5,016 nucleotides of DNA, from assembly GCA_022865725.1 (NCBI GenBank), contig JALHTP010000135.1:1-5016 (forward strand), in the 5' to 3' direction. This DNA comes from Methyloceanibacter sp. (GTDB lineage: Bacteria > Pseudomonadota > Alphaproteobacteria > Rhizobiales > Methyloligellaceae). A model generated the notes under the pieces. That model did not search any database. It worked only from the letters and a program-made list of their open reading frames with translations, and had not been told where the DNA came from. The position numbers were made by a program, and so were the translations under genes. Below are positions 1 through 5,016 of this stretch, piece after piece. Position 1 is the first letter of the stretch; every line of letters begins with the position of its first letter.

Positions 1-2266
1 GCTCCCGTGCCTCATGGGCGTATGTCCGGCGAGGCTGCTCGGCGCTGCCCTCCTGGGAACGTCCGCCGCCTCCTCCCCTCCGCCGCCTTCGTCTTGGGCG
101 GCGCTCGCCCTCCTCGCCTTCCGTCTCGGTCGCGGGCGTGGGGGCAGGGGCAGGGGGAGCGGCGCTGGCACCGGCATCCGCACCGGCGGGCGCCTCCTGA
201 TGATGCGCCCAATCCATATGCACCACCGCCACCCCGCCATTGGCAATCTCGCCCTCGGCCGCACGCTCGATCACGAATTGCGAGACATGCATGTCCTCAT
301 CGGCGGTGACCGTGATGGGGATGCGGTAGCGCTGCTGGATGTCGTTCAGATGGGCGCGCTTCTGATTGAGGATGTAGAGCGCGACCTCGACCGCCGTGGT
401 GGTCACCAGCGGCACGACGCCGTCGGTGATGAGCCGGTCCTCGACGGAACGGAGAATGTCGAGCGCCACCGATTCGATGGAGCGCACCATGCCGGTCCCC
501 TGACACACGGTGCAAGGCTTGGTCGAGCCTTCGAGCATGCCGGTCCTGAGGCGCTGGCGCGACATTTCGAGCAAGCCGAAATGGCTGATGCGCCCGACCT
601 GAATGCGCGCACGGTCGTTGCGCAAGGACTCCTTCAGACGCCGCTCCACCAGCCGGTTGTTGCGGCGCTCGTCCATGTCGATGAAGTCGATGACGATCAG
701 CCCGGCGAGGTCGCGCAAGCGGAGTTGCCGCGCGATCTCCTCGGAGGCCTCGAGATTGGTCTTGAGCGCGGTGTCCTCGATATTGTGCTCGCGCGTCGCC
801 TTGCCCGAGTTGACGTCGATCGAGACGAGCGCTTCGGTCTGATTGAGGACGATATAGCCGCCAGACTTCAGCACCACCTGGGGCGAGAACATCGCGGCGA
901 GCTGGCGCTCGACCTGAAAGCGGATGAAGACCGGCTCGGGCTCCTTGTAGGGCTTCACGTTCTTGGCATGGCTCGGCATGAGCATGCGCATGAAGTCCTT
1001 GGCCTCGCGATAGGCTTCGTCGCCCGCGACCAGCACTTCGTCGATGTCCTTGTTGTAGAGGTCGCGGATCGAGCGCTTGATCAGACTGCCTTCCTCGTAG
1101 ACGAGGGCAGGGGCCGTCGATTTCAGCGTGAGTTCGCGGACGTTCTCCCACAGCCGCAACAGATAGTCGTAGTCGCGCTTGATCTCGGTCTTGGTGCGCT
1201 GGGCGCCCGCGGTGCGGATGATCAGCCCCATGCCTTCCGGCACTTCGAGCTCGCCGGCGATCTCGCGCAGGCGCTTGCGGTCGGTGGGTTGGGTGATCTT
1301 GCGCGAGATGCCGCCGCCGCGCGCCGTGTTCGGCATCAGCACGGTGTAGCGGCCGGCGAGCGAAAGGTAAGTCGTCAGCGCAGCACCTTTGTTGCCGCGC
1401 TCCTCCTTCACCACCTGCACGAGGATGATCTGGCGGCGCCGGATCACCTCTTGGATCTTGTAGGGACGCCCGCGGCGCCGGCGGGTCCGCTCTGGCAGCT
1501 CTTCCAGCGCGTCTTCCGAGCCGACCGATTCGACGGTCTCGGTGTGCGCCTCGCCGTTTCCTTCCTTCATCGCCACCGGCTGGCCGAAGCCCGGCTCGGC
1601 ATCGTCGTCATCGTCTTCCTCGGGCGCGTTGCGCACCGTGGAGCTTCCCGCTTCGTCGTCGCGGTCCTCGCCCCGTTCGGCTGCCTCCGAGACCTCGTGC
1701 ACGAGGTCGCTCGCCTGCATGGCGACGCTTCCGCCAGCCTCTTGGGGGGTCGTGTCGATTTCGTCTTCGGGCTCGACCTCGAGTCTTGCCACCGAAACGG
1801 TTTCGGCCCCGGGGGCGCTTGAGCGCTGTGCGTCTCTCCGCCCTTGTCCTTCCCGCCCTTGTCCTTCCCGCCCTTGCCCTTCATGGCGGCTGCGGCCGCG
1901 CCGGCCGCCGCGCCTGCGGCGCCGTCCGGCCGCGGCCTCGTCGTCCTCGGCGGCCTCTTCGGCAGAGGCGCGGCTTTGCTCTTCGGCCTCGGCCTCGAGC
2001 AGCGCCTGACGATCCGCGACAGGGATCTGGTAATAGTCGGGATGAATTTCGGTAAAGGCTAAGAAGCCATGACGGTTGCCGCCGTAATCGACGAAGGCCG
2101 CCTGTAGTGACGGCTCGACTCGGGTGACTTTGGCGAGATAAATATTGCCGCGTAGTTGCTTCTTATTCGCTGATTCGTAATCGAATTCCTCGACGCGATT
2201 ACCCTTTACAACGACGACCCGGGTTTCCTCCGGATGCGCCGCATCGACTAGCATTTTGCTTTGCAT
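1..2266 (-). CDS. rne: Ribonuclease E (partial, C-terminus beyond left edge)
   Basis: Endoribonuclease that starts mRNA decay, processes rRNA and tRNA precursors, and scaffolds the degradosome at its C-terminus. I read 755 uninterrupted codons from the ATG at 2266; no stop is reached before the edge. In order: a conserved N-terminus (MQSKMLVDAAHPEETRVVVV); the first part of an S1 domain (NIYLAKVTRVEPSLQAAFVDYGG, then HPDYYQIP near residue 80); an acidic and Arg-rich insertion at about 85-262; S1 resumes (YKIQEVIRRRQIILVQVVKEERGNKG, to about 294); a 5'-phosphate sensor with GMGLIIRTAG (R351, T352, matching E. coli R169/T170); a DNase I-like catalytic part with Mg2+-binding aspartates D484 (SIDVNSG) and D527 (VIDFIDM); and a Zn-link CTVC (C585, C588). 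After about residue 690 comes an Ala/Pro-rich tail with an Arg/Gly tract at 722-736. RNase G is excluded by the insertion and tail. The start is supported by GGAG 10 bases upstream. Confidence 0.97.
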   Translation of the reverse strand, partial: MQSKMLVDAAHPEETRVVVVKGNRVEEFDYESANKKQLRGNIYLAKVTRVEPSLQAAFVDYGGNRHGFLAFTEIHPDYYQIPVADRQALLEAEAEEQSRASAEEAAEDDEAAAGRRRRRGGRRGRSRHEGQGREGQGREGQGRRDAQRSSAPGAETVSVARLEVEPEDEIDTTPQEAGGSVAMQASDLVHEVSEAAERGEDRDDEAGSSTVRNAPEEDDDDDAEPGFGQPVAMKEGNGEAHTETVESVGSEDALEELPERTRRRRGRPYKIQEVIRRRQIILVQVVKEERGNKGAALTTYLSLAGRYTVLMPNTARGGGISRKITQPTDRKRLREIAGELEVPEGMGLIIRTAGAQRTKTEIKRDYDYLLRLWENVRELTLKSTAPALVYEEGSLIKRSIRDLYNKDIDEVLVAGDEAYREAKDFMRMLMPSHAKNVKPYKEPEPVFIRFQVERQLAAMFSPQVVLKSGGYIVLNQTEALVSIDVNSGKATREHNIEDTALKTNLEASEEIARQLRLRDLAGLIVIDFIDMDERRNNRLVERRLKESLRNDRARIQVGRISHFGLLEMSRQRLRTGMLEGSTKPCTVCQGTGMVRSIESVALDILRSVEDRLITDGVVPLVTTTAVEVALYILNQKRAHLNDIQQRYRIPITVTADEDMHVSQFVIERAAEGEIANGGVAVVHMDWAHHQEAPAGADAGASAAPPAPAPTPATETEGEEGERRPRRRRRRGGGGGRSQEGSAEQPRRTYAHEARE
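1838..1882 (-). repeat. 15-bp tandem repeat in rne encoding EGQGR x3
   Basis: Three in-frame 15-bp units encode the pentapeptide EGQGR three times (residues 129-143 of RNase E). Two units are identical at the DNA level on the plus strand (cccttgtccttcccg) and the third differs slightly. The repeat lies in the charged insertion that splits the S1 domain, directly after an Arg/Gly block (GRRRRRGGRRGRSRH, residues 114-128). The unit length is a multiple of three, so copy-number changes would keep the frame. The repeat is probably in a disordered segment and may vary in length between strains; that last point is inference. Confidence 0.85.
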
Positions 2267-2276
2267 GTTGATTGTT

Positions 2277-2280
2277 CTCC
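2277..2280 (-). promoter_or_regulatory. Shine-Dalgarno site of rne
   Basis: GGAG on the minus strand, followed by 10 bases (AACAATCAAC) and the ATG at 2266. It supports this start rather than the in-frame ATG four codons further in, whose spacing would be too long. The A-rich spacer is unlike the GC-rich surroundings and should keep the start codon unpaired. Confidence 0.6.
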
Positions 2281-2298
2281 GCCGCGCGGGACGGGAAG

Positions 2299-2335
2299 GG
2301 CGGGAAATTATTCCGCCGCACTGGGGCCGAGGCCC
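2299..2335 (-). promoter_or_regulatory. Paired hairpins in rne leader, candidate autoregulatory element
   Basis: Two adjacent GC-stem hairpins lie just upstream of the rne Shine-Dalgarno site. In the rne transcript, the first (2335-2324) folds as GGGC-CUCG-GCCC. The second (2317-2299) has a five-pair GGCGG/CCGCC stem enclosing an A/U-rich loop (AAUAAUUU plus one C). A/U-rich unpaired RNA beside stems is the usual setting for RNase E cleavage, and E. coli rne mRNA has feedback hairpins in its leader. The stems are visible in the sequence; the regulatory role is inferred. Confidence 0.4.
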
Positions 2336-2410
2336 GCGCGCGCCAATGATGAATAGACCATGATTCGCTGCGACGCCCCATGAGCGGCCTGACATCAGGG
2401 CCCAATGGCG

Positions 2411-2426
2411 CGGCCAACACTGGCCG
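2411..2426 (-). promoter_or_regulatory. Hairpin in rne leader region (6-bp stem)
   Basis: Perfect inverted repeat CGGCCA-ACAC-TGGCCG on the plus strand, giving a six-pair stem and four-base loop in either transcript. It lies about 145 bases upstream of the rne start. It has no adjoining T run in either direction, so it is not an intrinsic terminator. If rne transcription starts further right, it is part of a multi-hairpin leader. Confidence 0.35.
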
Positions 2427-2453
2427 GAAATCGATCAGCACCGTCGGCAAAGC

Positions 2454-2468
2454 CTCGGGATTTCCGAG
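2454..2468 (-). promoter_or_regulatory. Hairpin in rne leader region with A-rich loop
   Basis: Perfect CTCGG-GATTT-CCGAG inverted repeat. In the rne-sense RNA it reads CUCGG-AAAUC-CCGAG, a five-pair stem with an A-rich five-base loop. The architecture resembles the hairpin at 2299-2317 (GC stem, A/U loop), which is why I group it with the possible rne leader elements. Short stems of this size can occur by chance in GC-rich DNA. Confidence 0.3.
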
Positions 2469-2654
2469 ACTTAGACAAATGCTCTGATCTTGCATCGCAG
2501 TCCTCACCACCGCGTTTCAGCCGCGGCTTGAGAAAGTGGCACCTGACGGCCGTCTGTCACCTGGCCGCCGCTCCGTTCTGCGTCCTGGCCGTTCGAGAGG
2601 CCTGACGCTCGGAAACAAATCCGCCCGTATCGCCGTTTGGCGTCCAAGGGCTGT

Positions 2655-2670
2655 GGCTCGGAAGCGAGCC
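2655..2670 (-). promoter_or_regulatory. Hairpin at predicted 5' end of rne transcript
   Basis: Perfect six-pair inverted repeat GGCTCG-GAAG-CGAGCC (minus strand GGCTCG-CTTC-CGAGCC). If the weak promoter at 2677-2706 is used, the rne mRNA would start with this stem. A 5'-terminal hairpin is known to protect RNAs from 5'-end-dependent RNase E attack. The structure is seen directly; its position at the transcript end depends on an unproven start site. Confidence 0.3.
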
Positions 2671-2676
2671 TGACCC

Positions 2677-2706
2677 TTATTACGGGCTTGGCGGGAGATT
2701 TGGCAA
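2677..2706 (-). promoter_or_regulatory. Candidate rne promoter (-35 TTGCCA, -10 TAATAA)
   Basis: On the minus strand, TTGCCA (2706-2701, five of six to TTGACA) is followed after 18 bases by TAATAA (2682-2677, a weak -10 match). Transcription would begin near 2670, giving an rne leader of about 400 bases, similar in length to the long E. coli rne leader. The predicted start coincides with the hairpin at 2655-2670. The spacing is one above optimum and the -10 is poor, so this is a low-confidence prediction. Confidence 0.25.
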
Positions 2707-2740
2707 GTGTCCCTGTGGCTTTGCCAGCAAAGGGTCACAA

Positions 2741-2767
2741 GAGTCGCTTAACGAGTGCGTGGTTAAG
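2741..2767 (+). promoter_or_regulatory. GANTC site plus CTTAAC/GTTAAG inverted repeat upstream of amidase
   Basis: GAGTC (2741-2745) is a GANTC sequence, the target of the alphaproteobacterial CcrM methyltransferase. Directly after it are CTTAAC (2747-2752) and GTTAAG (2762-2767), a perfect inverted repeat with a 9-base spacer. The TTAA half-sites resemble CtrA half-sites, but they are 11 bases apart rather than the usual 7, so a normal CtrA box is not supported. TAAGAT at 2764-2769 could serve as a -10. The position, about 105-135 bases before a cell-division amidase, makes a cell-cycle control site plausible; this is inference. Confidence 0.3.
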
Positions 2768-2795
2768 ATTTGAGGGAGATCGAGCCTTTTTTGGC

Positions 2796-2818
2796 GCAAT
2801 CGCGGGCCCCGCGATTGC
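2796..2818 (+). promoter_or_regulatory. 23-bp perfect inverted repeat in amidase leader
   Basis: Arms GCAATCGCGG (2796-2805) and CCGCGATTGC (2809-2818) are exact reverse complements around a three-base centre (GCC), the strongest inverted repeat in the window. It ends 55 bases before the amidase ATG. A T run (2787-2792) lies before it on the plus strand, not after it, so it is not an intrinsic terminator for rightward transcription; on the minus strand it is followed by an A run, so it does not terminate leftward transcription either. It could be an operator for a dimeric regulator or a stable RNA hairpin in the amidase 5' leader. Confidence 0.5.
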
Positions 2819-2865
2819 CTCCTGCCCGGCGCTGCGCGCGCGAAAACCGGCTGATTTAGTCTCGT

Positions 2866-2870
2866 GGGGG
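2866..2870 (+). promoter_or_regulatory. Probable Shine-Dalgarno site of the amidase
   Basis: A GGGGG run sits three bases before the ATG at 2874. The purine-rich match to the 16S tail is imperfect and the spacing is short, so translation may be modest. It still favours this ATG, which is also the one that opens a proper signal peptide. Confidence 0.4.
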
Positions 2871-2873
2871 ACG

Positions 2874-4112
2874 ATGCGAGTTGAGCGAATCTTGATTGCG
2901 GCCGCGCCGGCATTGGCGATTCTGCTGGTCGCTCCCATCGACCTTTTGGCCTTGGAGGCGAAGGCCGAGTCGAAGCCCGTCGTCGCTCAGGACGCGCGCG
3001 TCGCGGGCGACCGGGAGCGCACGCGCTTCATTGCCGATCTCTCGAAAAAAGTCGATGTGCACGTCTTTGCCATGGGCAATCCCTATCGGGTCATCGTCGA
3101 TGCGCCCGATGTGAGCTTCCAGATGCCCGACGGGATCGGCAAGGAGAAGAGGGGGCTCGTCACCGCCTATCGCTATGGACTGTTTGCGCCGGGCAAAGCG
3201 CGCATCGTCATCGACGTGAGCGGGCCCTTCCTCATCGACAAGGCCTTCGTACTCGAGCCGCGCGACGACCAGCCGGCACGGCTCGTCGTCGACCTCGTGC
3301 CGACCGACGAGAAGACCTTCCTCGCGAAGTTGAAGGAGGCGAAGCCGGCGCAACCCTCAAGCGAGGGACAGGCCATGATCCCGCTAGCCCCGTCGCGGCC
3401 TGCCGACGCCAAGCCCGTGGTGGTGTTGGATCCAGGCCATGGCGGCGTCGATCCGGGGACGAGCAGCACCACCGGCATCACCGAGAAGGAGGTGGTCCTG
3501 ACCTTCGCGCGGACGCTCAAAACGAAGCTCGAAGCGACTGGCCGCTACGAGGTCTTTCTCACCCGCGACGACGACACCTTCCTGCCGTTGCGCGGGCGCG
3601 TGGAGTTCGCCCAGAAGAAGGGCGCCGGCCTCTTCCTCTCGATTCATGCCGACTACTTCCCGCAGCAGATCGACAAGGCGACCGGCGCCACCGTCTATAC
3701 TCTGTCCGAGGAAGCCTCCGACGAAGAGGCGAGGGCGCTGGCCGCCAAGGAGAATTTCTCCGACGCGCTGGCCGGCATCGAACTGCCGAGCGACTCCGAC
3801 GAGGAACTCGCGAATATCCTCATCGATCTTGCCCAGCGCGAGACGCAGAACCGTTCGGTGGTGTTTGCCCGCTCCATCGTCGGCGAGCTTGCCAGCAAAG
3901 GCACGCTGCATACGAAGCGACTGAGGTCGGCCGGGTTCCGGGTGCTGAAAGCCCCGGACGTGCCTTCGGTGCTGCTCGAGCTTGGCTTCTTGAGCAACCC
4001 CGACGATGAGAAGCGCCTGACGTCGGAGGCGTGGCGCGACCGGAACGCCGATGCGGTCGCGGAATCGATCGACGTCTATTTCGCCAAGCGCGTCGCCCGC
4101 AACCCCTTCTGA
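2874..4112 (+). CDS. amiC: N-acetylmuramoyl-L-alanine amidase, periplasmic (AMIN + Amidase_3)
   Basis: Zinc hydrolase that cuts the bond between N-acetylmuramic acid and L-alanine in peptidoglycan, acting in the periplasm, typically at the septum. The 412 residues start with a signal peptide (R2, R5, hydrophobic core about 6-22, cleavage probably near ALEA or AKA at 29-31). An AMIN domain (about 40-141) should target it to the wall or septum. A linker precedes Amidase_3 (about 182-408) with the expected metal and catalytic residues: H189 in DPGHGG, E204 in GITEKEV, H258 in SIHAD and E369 in LLELGFLSN. An acidic helical insertion (about 277-334, containing LAQRETQNRS) matches the autoinhibitory segment of AmiB/AmiC-type enzymes that need a LytM-domain activator such as EnvC or NlpD. 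The upstream in-frame extension to 2637 is rejected. PBP1A follows after 136 bases on the same strand, probably co-expressed. The family is certain; the amiC symbol follows alphaproteobacterial usage. Confidence 0.96.
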   Translation: MRVERILIAAAPALAILLVAPIDLLALEAKAESKPVVAQDARVAGDRERTRFIADLSKKVDVHVFAMGNPYRVIVDAPDVSFQMPDGIGKEKRGLVTAYRYGLFAPGKARIVIDVSGPFLIDKAFVLEPRDDQPARLVVDLVPTDEKTFLAKLKEAKPAQPSSEGQAMIPLAPSRPADAKPVVVLDPGHGGVDPGTSSTTGITEKEVVLTFARTLKTKLEATGRYEVFLTRDDDTFLPLRGRVEFAQKKGAGLFLSIHADYFPQQIDKATGATVYTLSEEASDEEARALAAKENFSDALAGIELPSDSDEELANILIDLAQRETQNRSVVFARSIVGELASKGTLHTKRLRSAGFRVLKAPDVPSVLLELGFLSNPDDEKRLTSEAWRDRNADAVAESIDVYFAKRVARNPF

Positions 4113-4248
4113 CGTTCACCAAGCGCGACGGTCGTCCTCAAAATCGACGCTTTCCAGCGACGGCGGCTGTTTTGTTGCCATAATTTTCGCTAGGGTTGCC
4201 TCAAATGCCCCGTGGGGATTACAACCGGGGGCGAGACGGGTCCGAACC

Positions 4249-5016
4249 ATGGATATCACTTCAGTCAAGCCGCCCGAGCAAAGGCGGCGCCGACGTCGCG
4301 GCGGGTTTTTCCTACGCTTCCTCGGCTTCATGTTCGCCGCCGGCATGATCGTTTTCATTGCCGTGGCCGGCGCCGCCGGCTTCGTGCTGTGGAAGGTGTC
4401 GAGCGAACTGCCCGACTACGAGGTCCTCGCCAAATACGAGCCTCCGGTGATGACCCGCATCCACGCCAATGACGGCGCGCTGATCGCCGAGTTCTCGCGC
4501 GAGCGGCGCATCTATGTGCCGATCACGGCCATCCCCTCATGCGTCATCGACGCCTTCATCTCCGCCGAGGACAAGAATTTCTACCAGCACGGCGGTCTCG
4601 ACGTTCAGGGCATCATCCGCGCCGTCGTCACCAATATGAGCAATATGCAATCCGGCCGGCGCTCGGTCGGCGCCTCGACCATCACGCAGCAGGTGGCCAA
4701 GAATTTCCTCCTCACCGCCGACCAGACGGTCGAGCGGAAGCTGAAAGAGGCGATCCTTGCCATCCGCATCGAGCGCGCCTTCACCAAGGAGCAGATCCTC
4801 GAGCTTTATCTCAACGAGATCTATCTTGGCGTGGGCGCCTATGGTGTCGCGGCGGCGGCCCAGACCTATTGGGACAAGGCGCTGAACGAGCTCACCCTTG
4901 CCGATTGCGCCTATCTGGCGACGCTTCCCAAGGCGCCGAGCAATTACGATCCGTTCAAATTCGCCGACCGCGCCGTGGCCCGCCGCAACTGGGTCATCGA
5001 CCGCGTCGTCGAGAAC
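4249..5016 (+). CDS. mrcA: Penicillin-binding protein 1A (partial, N-terminal part)
   Basis: Bifunctional class A PBP: glycosyltransferase that polymerises lipid II and transpeptidase that cross-links peptides, anchored in the inner membrane. The window holds the first 256 residues; the transpeptidase domain lies beyond the right edge. A basic cytoplasmic N-terminus with six consecutive Arg (12-17) precedes one transmembrane helix (about 24-48). The GT51 domain follows with its motifs: EDKNFYQHGG with catalytic E107, GASTITQQVAKNF (141-153), RKLKEA (163-168) with the second key glutamate E167, and ILELYLNEIYLGVGAYG (from about 183). The ATG at 4249 was chosen because it gives the normal short cytoplasmic tail; its Shine-Dalgarno (GAGACGGG upstream) is weak. 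C98 in the IPSCVIDAF stretch before motif 1 looks unusual from memory. The gap to the amidase has no strong terminator, so read-through is likely. ponA is a synonym. Confidence 0.96.
   Translation, partial: MDITSVKPPEQRRRRRRGGFFLRFLGFMFAAGMIVFIAVAGAAGFVLWKVSSELPDYEVLAKYEPPVMTRIHANDGALIAEFSRERRIYVPITAIPSCVIDAFISAEDKNFYQHGGLDVQGIIRAVVTNMSNMQSGRRSVGASTITQQVAKNFLLTADQTVERKLKEAILAIRIERAFTKEQILELYLNEIYLGVGAYGVAAAAQTYWDKALNELTLADCAYLATLPKAPSNYDPFKFADRAVARRNWVIDRVVEN

Larger units (their letters stand above)
2267..2873. other. Divergent rne-amidase intergenic region, no convincing gene
   Basis: A 607-base gap between the divergent start codons of rne and the amidase. No open frame here shows a recognisable protein family. 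An in-frame extension of the amidase upstream to about 2637 adds sequence with no conserved look and would bury the signal peptide. The gap must hold both promoters and the two leaders. It is rich in short inverted repeats: 2299-2317, 2324-2335, 2388-2399, 2411-2426, 2454-2468, 2655-2670, 2747-2767 and 2796-2818, the most regular being listed separately. A long structured leader would fit RNase E, whose mRNA controls its own stability through the 5' leader in E. coli; carrying that over to this organism is inference. Confidence 0.8.

Noticed and set aside
297..1151. 284-codon minus-strand frame within rne
   Set aside because: Frame-shifted shadow of rne in GC-rich DNA; the protein is Arg/His/Ala-rich nonsense, and the true rne frame is uninterrupted across it.
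14..1822. 602-codon open frame on the plus strand opposite rne
   Set aside because: It is exactly codon-aligned with rne and exists because rne lacks CTA/TTA/TCA codons there. Its translation shows no family resemblance, while the minus strand encodes a canonical RNase E with all catalytic residues.
2748..2766. Canonical CtrA box
   Set aside because: The two TTAA half-sites are 11 bases apart instead of 7, so the consensus is not met; kept only as an inverted repeat of unknown function.
2784..2818. Intrinsic terminator formed by the T run and the 23-bp palindrome
   Set aside because: The T run precedes the hairpin on the plus strand and becomes an A run after it on the minus strand, so neither direction gives a stem followed by U residues.
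2637..2873. N-terminal extension of the amidase from an upstream start at 2637
   Set aside because: It would place about 79 unconserved residues before a clear signal peptide and would translate through the 23-bp palindrome. The start at 2874 gives a normal secreted amidase.
3384..3911. 175-codon minus-strand frame opposite the amidase
   Set aside because: Antisense shadow of the conserved Amidase_3 domain, with no recognisable protein features.
4155..4173. Terminator between amidase and mrcA (CAGC/GCTG stem followed by TTTT)
   Set aside because: Only four base pairs with a seven-base loop and a short T run; too weak to call.
4208..4217. CCCC-GT-GGGG inverted repeat before mrcA
   Set aside because: The two-base loop cannot close an RNA hairpin with all pairs, and such short GC palindromes are common in this composition.

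Overview
The window is a GC-rich bacterial chromosomal segment whose gene content and order point to an alphaproteobacterium, most likely Hyphomicrobiales (Rhizobiales) or a close relative. The evidence is a large RNase E with a long charged insertion inside its S1 domain, divergent from a periplasmic AMIN/Amidase_3 cell-wall amidase that is followed by a class A penicillin-binding protein of the PBP1A type. From general knowledge, rne / amidase / mrcA (then usually prfB) is a conserved neighbourhood in this class. The species assignment is inference only.

Layout. Positions 1-2266 (minus strand) hold rne, reading from its ATG at 2266 leftwards and leaving the window before its stop codon. 755 codons are visible: the whole catalytic half and the beginning of the Arg/Gly/Ala/Pro-rich C-terminal scaffold. 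Positions 2267-2873 (607 bases) form a divergent intergenic region with no convincing gene. It holds several hairpins or palindromes, some in the likely rne 5' leader and one strong 23-bp inverted repeat just upstream of the amidase, plus a CTTAAC/GTTAAG inverted repeat beside a GANTC site. Positions 2874-4112 (plus) encode a complete 412-residue N-acetylmuramoyl-L-alanine amidase with a signal peptide. Positions 4113-4248 are a short spacer. Positions 4249-5016 (plus) encode the first 256 residues of PBP1A (membrane anchor and most of the glycosyltransferase domain), cut by the right edge.

How they work together. The amidase cleaves peptide stems from glycan strands, which is needed for septum splitting. 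PBP1A polymerises and cross-links new peptidoglycan. Their same-strand arrangement suggests co-expression of wall cutting and wall synthesis. rne is a separate, divergently transcribed function (mRNA turnover and rRNA processing) that shares only the regulatory interval.

I see no mobile element, CRISPR array, tRNA, rRNA or accessory system here. This is housekeeping DNA. The items worth a second look are the structured rne leader, the palindromes in front of the amidase, and a codon-use polarity in rne that creates a very long spurious antisense ORF.
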